Assembly: GCF_001570965.1 (NCBI RefSeq)
Contig: NZ_BCSR01000020.1
Location: 1-48,268, forward strand
Length of the DNA stretch: 48,268 nt
From: Janibacter corallicola NBRC 107790
GTDB taxonomy: Bacteria > Actinomycetota > Actinomycetes > Actinomycetales > Dermatophilaceae
Reading direction: 5' to 3'
Position numbers and translations under genes: made by a program. The notes beneath the pieces are model-generated. The model did no database searches. It was given only the letters and a program-made list of their open reading frames with translations, and was not told where the DNA came from. This document shows, in pieces, positions 24,568 through 32,613 of the stretch (position 1 is its first letter; the number at the start of each line of letters is the position of its first letter).

Positions 24568-25839
24568 TCATTCTATGTCGTGCCCCTCTCCTTCGGTAGG
24601 TGGACGCCTCCCACGCCGCTCGCGGTCGGCCAGCAGGCTGGCCATACCCACGCTGCCGGTCCCGAATCGGGCCCTGGCGCGGTCGATTGCACGATCCGCC
24701 TCGCGCCACCCGTGCTCGGGCTCATCGAGCGTGGCCTGCACCGGTGTGGCCGCGGCCTCGCTCAGCCCCTCGACCCGCACCCCGACGAGGCGCACCCTGG
24801 CCCGCTGCAGGCCGAGGGCGTCATAGAGGCCGCGCGCGACGGCGGCGACCTCGCGGGTGACGTCGGTGGGGTCCCGAAGGGTCTTCGAACGGGTGATCGT
24901 CGTGAAGTCGGCGAATCGGACCTTGATGCTCACCGTCCGGCCGACGAGGCCGGCGGCCCGCAACCGGGCCGCGGTGGTGCCGGCGAGGCCGAGGATCGTG
25001 CGGTGGACGACGTCCGGGTCGTCGACGTCGTGCTCGTAGGTGCGCTCGTTGCCGATGCTGCGCTCCTTGCGGATCGGCTCCACGCTGCGCGGGTCACGCC
25101 CCCAGGCCAGGTCGTGCAGGTGGGTTCCGGTCGCCTCGCCGAGGGCGCGCACCAGCGTCTGCCGGGGGGTGTGGGCGATGTCGGCGACCGTGCGCAGCCC
25201 CAGGCGGGCGAGCTGCTCCTCCGTCCGGTCCCCGACCCCCCACAGCGCCGCGACGGGCAGCTGCTGGACGAAGGTCACGACCTCGGACTCCGGGACGACG
25301 AGCATCCCGTCGGGTTTGGCCAGCGCGGAGGCGAGCTTGGCGACGAACTTGCTGCCGGCCACCCCCACGGAGCAGGTGATGCCCTGCTCGTCGGCGATCG
25401 TGTCGCGGATGCGGCCGGCGATCGTCGCGGGGCTGCCCATGAGCCGCACCGCGCCGGCGACGTCGAGGAAGGCCTCGTCGAGGCTCAGTGGCTCCACGAA
25501 GGGGGTGATGTCGGCGAAGGTGGCCATCACCGCCTTCGAGATGCGCGCGTAGCGGTCGTGGTCGGGCGCGATGATGGTCGCCTGCGGGCACAGCCGGGTG
25601 GCCCGGCCCATCGGCATGGCCGAGCTGACCCCGAAGGCGCGCGCCTCGTAGGTCGCGGAGAGCACGACCCCGCGGTTGCCACCACCGATGATGACGGGCG
25701 TGCCGACGAGCTCGGGACGGGAGAGCAGCGACGCCGAGGCGTAGAAGGCGTCCATGTCGACGTGCAGGACCGTGCACCCGGTGTCGTCCGGGGGCCCGTC
25801 ACCCGCCCGCGGCGGCGGCCGGAACTGGCGCCGGCTCAT
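24568..25839 (-). CDS. dinB: DNA polymerase IV (Y-family)
   Basis: A 423-residue translesion polymerase. Palm residues: HVDMDAFYAS (Asp28) and SLDEAFLDV (Asp121, Glu122); fingers SATYEARAFGVSSAMPM; helix-hairpin-helix region VAALWGVGDRTEEQLARLG; the little finger runs from about 245 to 355. The last 60 residues are a variable tail; no clear beta-clamp box was identified. ATG at 25839 chosen; the further upstream frame overlaps the methyltransferase. No LexA box was seen upstream, so SOS control is not evident. It follows the methyltransferase stop by about 16 bp. Confidence 0.94.
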   Translation of the reverse strand: MSRRQFRPPPRAGDGPPDDTGCTVLHVDMDAFYASASLLSRPELVGTPVIIGGGNRGVVLSATYEARAFGVSSAMPMGRATRLCPQATIIAPDHDRYARISKAVMATFADITPFVEPLSLDEAFLDVAGAVRLMGSPATIAGRIRDTIADEQGITCSVGVAGSKFVAKLASALAKPDGMLVVPESEVVTFVQQLPVAALWGVGDRTEEQLARLGLRTVADIAHTPRQTLVRALGEATGTHLHDLAWGRDPRSVEPIRKERSIGNERTYEHDVDDPDVVHRTILGLAGTTAARLRAAGLVGRTVSIKVRFADFTTITRSKTLRDPTDVTREVAAVARGLYDALGLQRARVRLVGVRVEGLSEAAATPVQATLDEPEHGWREADRAIDRARARFGTGSVGMASLLADRERRGRRPPTEGEGHDIE

Positions 25840-25855
25840 CTGCGCTCCCGCTCGC

Positions 25856-26632
25856 TCAGTCCCGGCGCGCCACGACGTGCACGGCACCACCGAGCCGCGC
25901 CAGCCCGGTGTCGCCCTCGTCGGTGGAGGCCAGCTCCTCCAGCTCGAGCAGGGCGGTGCGCTCGGCGTCGGTGTCGAGATAGGTGCCCGGCACCAGGTCG
26001 CTGAAGATGCGCACGCCGCGGGCGTCGAGGGTGGTGAATCCTGCCCGGCCGAGCATCTCGCGCAGCTCGGCGCGGTCGAAGCGTCGCGGCATCGGGTCCT
26101 CCTCGCCCCAGCGCCCGTCCGCGCTCGTCAGGGCCGCCCGCGCCTGCTCGAACTGCCCCGCGATGGCGCGGGCCAGGACCGCAGCGACTCGTTGGGCGAC
26201 GAGCAGGGAGAGGTGGCCCCCGGGAGCGAGGACCTCTGCCATCCGAACGAGGGTGGCGGCGGGGTCCTCGACGTACTCGAGGGTGCCGTGGCAGCACAGC
26301 AGGTCGATCGAACCGGGGGCGGCGATGTCGGCCAGGTCGTCCTCGTCCCCCTGGACCGCGGTGACCCGCTCGGCGGCGCTGGACTGCTCGGCGCGCAGGC
26401 CGAGGGATGCCAGGGCGTCCGGGCTGGGGTCGACGACGGTGACGGTGTGTCCGCGTTCGGCCAGGGCGACGGCCAGGCCGCCGGTGCCCCCGCCGAGGTC
26501 GAGGACCCGCAGCGGCCGGGAGAGCTCCTGCTGCCGGGACTCGCCGAGCTCACGGACCTGGGACCACACGGCCGCGGTGCGCACGTTGTCCGCCACCCCG
26601 TCGCCGCGTCGCCATCCGTACTCCTCGTTCAC
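25856..26632 (-). CDS. SAM-dependent class I methyltransferase
   Basis: A 258-residue protein. Motif I is VLDLGGGTGGLAVALAERG (about 44-62), followed by VTVVDPSPDAL (ribose-binding Asp region) and LLCCHGTLEYVEDPAATL (post-motif). It resembles the SmtA/UbiE-like group with small-molecule or tRNA substrates, not assignable further. GTG at 26632 has AGGAG five bases upstream. Located directly before dinB on the same strand; likely one transcript. Confidence 0.88.
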   Translation of the reverse strand: MNEEYGWRRGDGVADNVRTAAVWSQVRELGESRQQELSRPLRVLDLGGGTGGLAVALAERGHTVTVVDPSPDALASLGLRAEQSSAAERVTAVQGDEDDLADIAAPGSIDLLCCHGTLEYVEDPAATLVRMAEVLAPGGHLSLLVAQRVAAVLARAIAGQFEQARAALTSADGRWGEEDPMPRRFDRAELREMLGRAGFTTLDARGVRIFSDLVPGTYLDTDAERTALLELEELASTDEGDTGLARLGGAVHVVARRD

Positions 26633-26767
26633 GCCTGCTCCTGGTCCTGTGGGGTGCTGCTGGCCGCGGGCCCGCCCTGCCCGGCGGACCCGCTCCAGCC
26701 TAGTGGTCGCCGCTGACGACGGCTCCCGGCATCGGCCCCACACGTGGGTCGAGGTTGCGGCGCTCGG

Positions 26768-27340
26768 CTATTCGCCCCCTGGGACCTCGAATCGTTCGGA
26801 GGGGTGGCTGACGACGCTCCACACGTCCATGTCCTTGCGTTCCTCGCCGACCTGCTCCCAGGAGCGCAGCCTCCCTTCGCGCTCGTAGCCACAGGCCCGG
26901 GCCGCACGCCACGATCCGGCGTTCCATGGCTCGACGTGCAGCTCGATGCGGCTGATCTCGTCGTGGGTGAGCGCCCATTCCGTCAGGCCCGCAAGTGCTG
27001 CGCGGAGGTAGCCTCGACGACGGAACTGCGGGGCGACCCAGTAGCCGGTGGAGGCACGTCCGGCGTTGATGTCACGTGTCCACAGCCCGATCTGCCCCAC
27101 GGCATGTCCCTGCACGGCGTCGGCGATCACGAAGGAGTAGCCCTGTCCGTCGCGCAGTCGTGCGTGCTGTCGCTCGATGTAGGACAGCGCGTCACCCCGG
27201 GTACCGCTCGTCGGGACCGTGGTGATGAGCGGGATGAGCGGGTCATCGGCGATGGATCGGACCAGATCGGCGTCGATGTCCGCGAAAGGACGCAGCAGGG
27301 CCGGAGGCCGAAGGATCCGCGGCAGTCTCGTGGGCATCAT
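26768..27340 (-). CDS. GNAT family N-acetyltransferase (RimJ/RimL-like)
   Basis: A 190-residue acetyltransferase. The acetyl-CoA loop is in APQFRRRGYLRAAL with the preceding strand ASTGYWVAP; the C-terminal part IELHVEPWNAGSWRAARACGYEREG is the RimL-like end with the conserved Asn. Substrate unknown. The ATG at 27340 overlaps the DUF4440 stop by ATGA, so both proteins are made together. An upstream longer frame is rejected for that reason. Confidence 0.87.
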   Translation of the reverse strand: MMPTRLPRILRPPALLRPFADIDADLVRSIADDPLIPLITTVPTSGTRGDALSYIERQHARLRDGQGYSFVIADAVQGHAVGQIGLWTRDINAGRASTGYWVAPQFRRRGYLRAALAGLTEWALTHDEISRIELHVEPWNAGSWRAARACGYEREGRLRSWEQVGEERKDMDVWSVVSHPSERFEVPGGE

Positions 27341-27705
27341 GGGATCGGGGTCCCCTGGTGGTGGACCTGCTGCCAGCCCGAGCCTCGCTCGCACCAGATC
27401 GAGGTGCGTCGCGCTCGGAGGGCCCCCGTGCTGGAGTCCCACGAGACCTGCACAACGCCCGGCGTGAGGATGCGACCGCGCAGGTCGTGGATCCCGATTG
27501 GCGGGGTCTCCTCGTCCTCGGACTGCTCGCGCAGCAGGGCGAGGGTCGTCTCGCGGTCCCACTGCCGGCCGGAGGCCCCGACCTCGAGGAAGTCCGGCGC
27601 GAGCAGCTGGCGCAGCCGGTGCTCGTCGGCCCGGGTGGCCGGGGACTGCAGCTCGCGTTCGAGCTCGAGGACGGTGGCGAGTGCGGACTCATCCATGTCT
27701 GCCAT
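27337..27705 (-). CDS. DUF4440 / NTF2-like domain protein
   Basis: A 122-residue SnoaL/NTF2-fold protein: LELERELQSPATR, HRLRQLLAPDFLEVGASGRQWDRE, then VVQVSWDSSTGALRARRTSIWCERGSG-type strands ending HHQGTP. These folds bind small hydrophobic ligands or act as immunity and enzyme domains; no assignment is possible. First gene of a two-gene unit with the GNAT. The 160-bp region upstream contains two perfect palindromes. Confidence 0.85.
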   Translation of the reverse strand: MADMDESALATVLELERELQSPATRADEHRLRQLLAPDFLEVGASGRQWDRETTLALLREQSEDEETPPIGIHDLRGRILTPGVVQVSWDSSTGALRARRTSIWCERGSGWQQVHHQGTPIP

Positions 27706-27795
27706 CCCAGCACGTTCGCCCCCGCAGGAGGGGACGAAGGGGGCTCTGCTGCCCCGGCTGCCGAGTGCTCTGCAGGACTTTCACCCCCTTCGCAG

Positions 27796-27808
27796 GAGTT
27801 TCAAACTC
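27796..27808. promoter_or_regulatory. 13-bp palindrome GAGTTT-C-AAACTC upstream of DUF4440
   Basis: Perfect 6-bp arms with one central base. A/T-rich for this genome. It lies 91 bp upstream of the DUF4440 start and 31 bp (centre to centre, about three helical turns) from a second perfect palindrome at 27824-27842, as would suit a pair of operators. Confidence 0.45.
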
Positions 27809-27823
27809 TTGCCAAGGGGCAGT

Positions 27824-27842
27824 TTCTCGGGTGACCCGAGAA
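27824..27842. promoter_or_regulatory. 19-bp palindrome TTCTCGGGT-G-ACCCGAGAA between dnaE2 and DUF4440
   Basis: Perfect 9-bp arms around one base. It could be an operator for the DUF4440-GNAT unit, or, as RNA, the minus-strand hairpin TTCTCGGG/CCCGAGAA with a 3-base loop ending the dnaE2 transcript (its stop codon is 24 bp upstream). No T-tract follows. Confidence 0.5.
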
Positions 27843-27865
27843 TCGGGTGACTCATGGGGCGAACC

Positions 27866-30800
27866 TCAGTGGCCGGAGCTGCCGGGCGAGGCGTGCCACA
27901 GCTTGCGCGGCGGCTGCACGCCGGTGCCGGCGGGGCGGGTGTCGGCGAAGGGGGACTGCCGGAACCCGGAGGCGTGCACCAGCACCCGGTGCCCCTCGGG
28001 CTGTCGGTGTGCTGCGTCCCGGGTACGGGCGAGGTCGTCGGCCTCGGCGAAGGCGGCGTGCACCGCCTCGATACCCCCGGACTGCCAGGCGTCCCAGAGG
28101 CCGGAGAGCTCCCACGCCCCGGAGCCGAGCAGCGAGAGCCCCCGGTCGCCGGTCCGACGCACCGTGCCGCGCACGAGCACCAGCCAGGAGTGGAAGATCG
28201 TCGCCGCGTAGGGCCCCTGCGCGTCCTCGAAGAAGGTCGCGTCCACCGGCCCGCTCCCGTCGTCGACGGTGAGGAAGACCACCCGCCGCCCGGAGCGGAC
28301 CGGTGGGGTCTGGGTGGCGGCCTTGACCCCGGCGGTGAGCACCTCGGTGTTGCTGCGCACCGAGAGCAGGTCGGCGCTGCGGGTCACCCCGAGCGCCTGC
28401 AGCATCGGCGCGTAGAAGCCCATGACGTGCCGGGAGGCGTCCAGCCCGAGGATCTCCAGCTCCGCCCCCACCTGGTCCGAGACGCTCATCTCGGGCAGGC
28501 CCGCCGCCTCGCCCAGCTGGGGCTCGTCCCCGAGGTCGAGGGTCAGCTGGCTGGCGACGGGTGCCACGGCCTGCGTGCGCACCTGGTGGGCCCCCGGCCC
28601 GTCCGCCGCCCATGCCGGCGGCGGCTCCCTCCGGCGCGAGCGCCCCCGCCCGGGCCCGCTCGCCCGGCTCCACCGGTCCAGCTCGGCCACGTGCAGCAGC
28701 AGGTCCCGCCGGGTCAGCCGGCCGCGGTGACCCACACCGGGCACCGCGGCGCCGGCGCCGGTGCCGTGGATCGAGTCGAAGGCCCCCACCAGCACCAGCC
28801 GTTCGACGACGGGACGGCTGACCCGGGCCCGCTGCCAGAAGTCGGCGAGCGACTCGTAGGGCGCGCCTGCGACCACCCGCTCGATCTCCCCCTCGCTCAT
28901 CCCCTTGACGTCGGCGAGGGAGAGCCGGATGCCGTACCCGGAGCCGTCCGGCAGGTCCGGGTCCTCCGGCGGCCGGCCGGGGACGCCGACCCGCTCGACG
29001 CGGTACTCCCCCGTGCTCGCGTTGACGTCGACGCCGAGCACGGCGACGCCCAGGGAGCGGGCCTCCTCCAGCAGCAGCCGTTTGGGGTACATCCCCGGGT
29101 CGTGGGTGAGCACCCCGGCGAGGAAGGCGGCCGGGTGGTGGGTCTTCAGCCAGGCGGACTGGTAGGTCGGCATGGCGAAGGCCGCCGCGTGCGCCTTGCA
29201 GAAGCCGAAGGAGGCGAAGGCGGCCAGCACCTCCCAGATCCGGTCCACGTCCGCGGGCGGGTACCCCCGGGCCGCGGCGGCCGGACGCCACCACGCCTCG
29301 ATCCGCGCCTGCCCGTCCGGAGTACCCATCGTCCGGCGCACCTCGTCCGCCCGGGCGAGGTCCACCCCGGACGTCTCGGCGATGATCCGCAGCATCTGCT
29401 CGTGGAAGACGACCACCCCCTCGGTCTCGGCGAGCGTCGGGACGAGCCGGTCGTGGAGGAAGCGCGGGCGGGCCCACCCGTGCCGCGCCTCGAGGAAGGG
29501 CCGGATCATGTCCGACTTCACCGGCCCGGGACGGAAGAGCGAGATGTCGATGACCAGGTCCTCGAAGGTCGTCGGCCCCAGCTTGCCGACGAGCTCGCGC
29601 TGCCCCGGGCTCTCGATCTGGAAGCAGCCCAGGGTGTGCGTGGTCCGGATCATCGCGTAGGTCGACGCGTCGTCGAGGGGCACCCGGGCGCGGTCGTCGA
29701 GGTCGATCCGCTCCCCCTCCACCCGCTCGATCTCGTCGGTCGCGTGGGCCATCGCCGACTGCATCCGGATGCCGAGCACGTCCAGCTTGAGCAGCCCGAG
29801 CGCCTCGACGTCGTCCTTGTCGAACTGGCTCATCGGGTAGCCCATCCAGCTGGACTCCACCGGGGTCCGGTCCAGCAGGCCACCGTCGGAGATCACCACC
29901 CCGCACGGGTGCATCGCGATGTGCCGGGGCAGCCCGTCGAGGCGCTCGACGAGGTCCAGCAGGGTCCCCAACCCCGGCCCGCCGTCCCCCACCCCCCGGG
30001 TGCGCAGCTCGGGCAGCTCGGCGAGCGCGCTGCGCACGTCCCGGGCCCGGATGTGCGGGAATGCCTTGGCGACCCGGTCGACCTCGGCCGGAGGCATGCC
30101 GAGCGCGGCACCGACGTCGCGGATCGCGTGTCGCGCCTTGTAGGTGTCCATCATCGAGACGCAGGTGACCCGATCGCGCCCGAAGCGCTCGAGGATGCGG
30201 TCGTACATCTCGGTGCGCCGGGCGGACTCGACGTCGATGTCGATGTCCGGCAGCTCGGCCCGCAGCGGCGAGCAGAAGCGCTCCATGAGCAGGTCGTGGC
30301 GGATCGGGTCGATCGCGCTGATCCCGAGCAGGTGGTTGACGAGGCTGCCGGCGCCGGAGCCGCGGGCGGCCACCCGCACCCCCGCGTCGACGATGAGGTC
30401 GACGACCTCGGCGACGGTGAGGAAGTAGGTCGGGTACCCCAGCGCGGCGATGACGTCCAGCTCGTCCTCGAGCCGGCCCTCGACCCGCCGCAGCAGCGAC
30501 GGGGAGGCGCCCGGATAGCGCCGACCGACCGCGGCCCGGCACCGCTGCGCGAGCACCGTCTGCGGGTCCTCGTCGGGTGCCAGGCCGAGCAGGCGCGCCT
30601 CGGGCAGATGGACCCGCCCGATGCCCAGGTCGGTGCGTTCCCCCTGGGCGCACTCCAGGGCCACCCGGGTGGTCTCCTCCAGCAGCCGTTCGGCCCGCTG
30701 CCGGGGGCCGAGTCCGGCGAGCATCCCGACGCCGCCGCCGAGCGCGGCGGCCACCCGGTGGGCGGTGACCGCCATCGCCCGGTCGTCGGCAAGGTGGCCG

Positions 30801-31606
30801 GCGTCGGTCGTCCGGTCCAGGTGGCGGGCGTCGAGGACCACGAGCCGGCGGGTGGCGTCGAGGAGGTCGGCGACGACCGCGTCCTGCGGGTGCAGGTGCC
30901 GGGTCGCCGCGGTCAGCACCGCCGGCGTGCCCGTCTCGTCGGCCAGACCCAGCAGGTGCATGGCGTGCCCGGTGGACGCGGGGGTACCGGGTGGCCCCCC
31001 GTGGTCGACGACCTCGATGGTCACCGCATCCGGCGGCAGCAGCCGGTGCCAGGCCGCCAGCCGCTCCCGCGCCAGGTCCGGTCGGCGGGCGAGCAGCGCG
31101 GCCCCGACGTCGGAGGCCGGGCCGAGCAGGACCCGAAGGGGGGCCGCCTCACCGGGCACGGCCGGGGCGGCGTGCCGGGCGATCATCGACGCGTCGGCGA
31201 CCGGGTCGTCCCGCTCCCCCGTCAGGTGCACCTCGCTCACGAGGCGGCACAGCCGGGCCCACCCGAGCCCGTGCGGCACCCCCGCGCCGCCGCCGCGGGC
31301 CAGCACCGTGACCCGTGGGTGCCGCGGGTCGACGTCGGCGCCCCCTCGCACGGGGGTGCGCCGTCGCGGTGCCGGCACACCTGCGCCCGCACCGGGGCCG
31401 ACGGCCAGGTCCACCCCGAGGACGGGGGCGATGCCGGCCTCGCCCGCGGCCCGTGCGAAGCGGACCGCCCCGTAGAGGCCGTCCCGGTCGGTCAGCGCCA
31501 GCGCCGGCTGGCCGAGCTCGACAGCCCGGGCGACCAGGTCCTCCGGGGTGCTCGTGCCGTGCCGCAGCGAGAAGCCCGACGCGACGTGCAGATGGGCGAA
31601 GCTCAC
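27866..31606 (-). CDS. dnaE2: Error-prone DNA polymerase DnaE2 (C-family)
   Basis: A 1246-residue C-family polymerase, longer than a typical mycobacterial DnaE2. PHP domain at the N-terminus (FAHLHVASGFSLRHG), catalytic acids in PDIDIDVE near residue 455, thumb/finger motifs SQFDKDDVEALGLLKLDVLG and FASFGFCKAHAAAFA, and a C-terminal OB-fold (VVFLTVDDGSGPVDATFFE). It makes mutagenic translesion synthesis after DNA damage. The C-terminus ends KLWHASPGSSGH. GTG at 31606 overlaps the HEPN gene's stop as GTGA. Last gene of a three-gene operon behind a LexA box. In mycobacteria DnaE2 needs ImuA' and ImuB; neither is encoded next to it here. Confidence 0.94.
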   Translation of the reverse strand: MSFAHLHVASGFSLRHGTSTPEDLVARAVELGQPALALTDRDGLYGAVRFARAAGEAGIAPVLGVDLAVGPGAGAGVPAPRRRTPVRGGADVDPRHPRVTVLARGGGAGVPHGLGWARLCRLVSEVHLTGERDDPVADASMIARHAAPAVPGEAAPLRVLLGPASDVGAALLARRPDLARERLAAWHRLLPPDAVTIEVVDHGGPPGTPASTGHAMHLLGLADETGTPAVLTAATRHLHPQDAVVADLLDATRRLVVLDARHLDRTTDAGHLADDRAMAVTAHRVAAALGGGVGMLAGLGPRQRAERLLEETTRVALECAQGERTDLGIGRVHLPEARLLGLAPDEDPQTVLAQRCRAAVGRRYPGASPSLLRRVEGRLEDELDVIAALGYPTYFLTVAEVVDLIVDAGVRVAARGSGAGSLVNHLLGISAIDPIRHDLLMERFCSPLRAELPDIDIDVESARRTEMYDRILERFGRDRVTCVSMMDTYKARHAIRDVGAALGMPPAEVDRVAKAFPHIRARDVRSALAELPELRTRGVGDGGPGLGTLLDLVERLDGLPRHIAMHPCGVVISDGGLLDRTPVESSWMGYPMSQFDKDDVEALGLLKLDVLGIRMQSAMAHATDEIERVEGERIDLDDRARVPLDDASTYAMIRTTHTLGCFQIESPGQRELVGKLGPTTFEDLVIDISLFRPGPVKSDMIRPFLEARHGWARPRFLHDRLVPTLAETEGVVVFHEQMLRIIAETSGVDLARADEVRRTMGTPDGQARIEAWWRPAAAARGYPPADVDRIWEVLAAFASFGFCKAHAAAFAMPTYQSAWLKTHHPAAFLAGVLTHDPGMYPKRLLLEEARSLGVAVLGVDVNASTGEYRVERVGVPGRPPEDPDLPDGSGYGIRLSLADVKGMSEGEIERVVAGAPYESLADFWQRARVSRPVVERLVLVGAFDSIHGTGAGAAVPGVGHRGRLTRRDLLLHVAELDRWSRASGPGRGRSRRREPPPAWAADGPGAHQVRTQAVAPVASQLTLDLGDEPQLGEAAGLPEMSVSDQVGAELEILGLDASRHVMGFYAPMLQALGVTRSADLLSVRSNTEVLTAGVKAATQTPPVRSGRRVVFLTVDDGSGPVDATFFEDAQGPYAATIFHSWLVLVRGTVRRTGDRGLSLLGSGAWELSGLWDAWQSGGIEAVHAAFAEADDLARTRDAAHRQPEGHRVLVHASGFRQSPFADTRPAGTGVQPPRKLWHASPGSSGH

Positions 31607-32103
31607 CGTCTCGTTCCTCCGCTCGCAGGGCCCAACGAGGTCAGGGCACCGGTGACCGGCACCGGCGGCAGCCCGAGCTGCCCCGCCACGACCGTGGCGA
31701 ACTCCTCCCCCTGCCGCAGCAGGTCGTCGGCCTCGCGCACGCTCGGCCACCAACCGCGGTCGCCCTCCTCGGGCAGCACCGCGGCGAAGAACTGCGCCCA
31801 CTCGGTCAGCTCGGGCGCGACCCGGGGCAGGGCGGACCACACGTCGAGGGCCCTTCGAGGCGGCTCCCCGGGCCCCACGTTCCGCGTGGGCGGGGCGACG
31901 GAGGAGCCCCGGAGGGGGGCCGCGGGGCGGACGGCGAGCACGGCCGTCGCGGCGCGCAGGACGGCCAGCCGGGTCGCCGCGGCCCGCGCCCGCACGTTCC
32001 CCGCCAGGTGAGCGGCGGTCAGGCTCTCACCGGCGGCGTGGAGCAGCTCCACGGCGGCCTCGACCCGGTGGGTGTCCAACATCGGCAGCGCGACCACAGC
32101 CAT
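31603..32103 (-). CDS. SAV_6107-type HEPN domain protein
   Basis: A 166-residue mainly helical protein: VVALPMLDTHRVEAAVELLHAAGESLTAAHLAG, RAAATRLAVLRAATAVL, then a long loop and EWAQFFAAVLPEEGDRGWWPSVREADDLL. It matches the family called SAV_6107 HEPN, small helical proteins associated with actinobacterial repair-polymerase loci. No RxxxxH ribonuclease motif could be confirmed by eye, so nuclease activity is not claimed. ATG at 32103 overlaps the DUF6504 stop by one base (TGATG) and the gene ends inside the start of dnaE2. Confidence 0.82.
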   Translation of the reverse strand: MAVVALPMLDTHRVEAAVELLHAAGESLTAAHLAGNVRARAAATRLAVLRAATAVLAVRPAAPLRGSSVAPPTRNVGPGEPPRRALDVWSALPRVAPELTEWAQFFAAVLPEEGDRGWWPSVREADDLLRQGEEFATVVAGQLGLPPVPVTGALTSLGPASGGTRR

Positions 32104-32462
32104 CAGTCCTGGGTCCGCAGCAGCAGCCACCGGGCGGCGCGATCGGCCGCCGCCGGATCCCGTCCGGCGCCGGTGTCCACCCCGAGGTCGTAGACCCCGG
32201 GCACCTCCGAACGGCCCGGGCTGGCGCTGACCCGCCAGACCTGCCTGGCCAGTGACACCTCGTCCAGCGGCCGCGTGGCCGCCTCGCGCCACCAGTCGCG
32301 CCGCTCCTGCCAGTGGTCGACGACCTCGGTCACCCGGTAGAGCCGCCCGCGCCAGAGGAACTGCTCCGGCGCATCCGGGGGCTGTCCCCCTTCGCCTGCA
32401 CACTGCTGCTGCGCGGTCTGCGCCACCCGCACCTCGATGTCCTCCTCGACGAGCCGGACCAT
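32103..32462 (-). CDS. DUF6504 family protein
   Basis: A 119-residue protein with the sequence FLWRGRLYRVTEVVDHWQER followed by two Trp-rich stretches (RRDWWREAA; LARQVWRVSAS) and the C-terminal ARWLLLRTQD. The family is found with actinobacterial translesion polymerases and is uncharacterised. ATG at 32462 is preceded by GGGAG at good spacing; a start at 32483 is possible but lacks support. First gene of the SOS operon. Confidence 0.85.
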   Translation of the reverse strand: MVRLVEEDIEVRVAQTAQQQCAGEGGQPPDAPEQFLWRGRLYRVTEVVDHWQERRDWWREAATRPLDEVSLARQVWRVSASPGRSEVPGVYDLGVDTGAGRDPAAADRAARWLLLRTQD

Positions 32463-32486
32463 GGCTGCTCCCTTCCTCACCACTTT

Positions 32487-32502
32487 TCGAACGCCTGTTC
32501 GA
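32487..32502. promoter_or_regulatory. LexA SOS box TCGAAC-N4-GTTCGA
   Basis: TCGAACGCCTGTTCGA is a perfect match to the actinobacterial LexA operator consensus TCGAAC-N4-GTTCGA. It lies 25-40 bp upstream of the DUF6504 start, so it should repress the DUF6504-HEPN-dnaE2 operon until DNA damage. Confidence 0.9.
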
Positions 32503-32505
32503 ACA

Positions 32506-32511
32506 ACAGTA
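32506..32511 (-). promoter_or_regulatory. -10 hexamer TACTGT of the SOS operon
   Basis: On the minus strand TACTGT fits TANNNT and abuts the SOS box, so the predicted transcription start falls inside the box. That arrangement would let LexA block initiation. Confidence 0.4.
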
Positions 32512-32613
32512 GACCGAGGGCCCGACAGCGCGTCAAGTCCTCCCGACGTAGGCTGAGGACGGCCCGTGCGGGACCGCCCGGGCCGTCACCGACCCTTCGT
32601 CACTGGAGCCCAC

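Noticed and set aside
24487-25860. LexA control of dinB
   Set aside because: No TCGAAC-N4-GTTCGA-like site was found before dinB or the methyltransferase gene.
27854-32011. A 1385-codon open frame antisense to dnaE2
   Set aside because: It has no family-like motifs and lies exactly opposite a well-supported polymerase gene. Long antisense frames are expected at this GC content.
31603-32103. Ribonuclease toxin role for the HEPN protein
   Set aside because: I could not confirm an RxxxxH catalytic motif, and the gene lies in a repair operon rather than next to an antitoxin.
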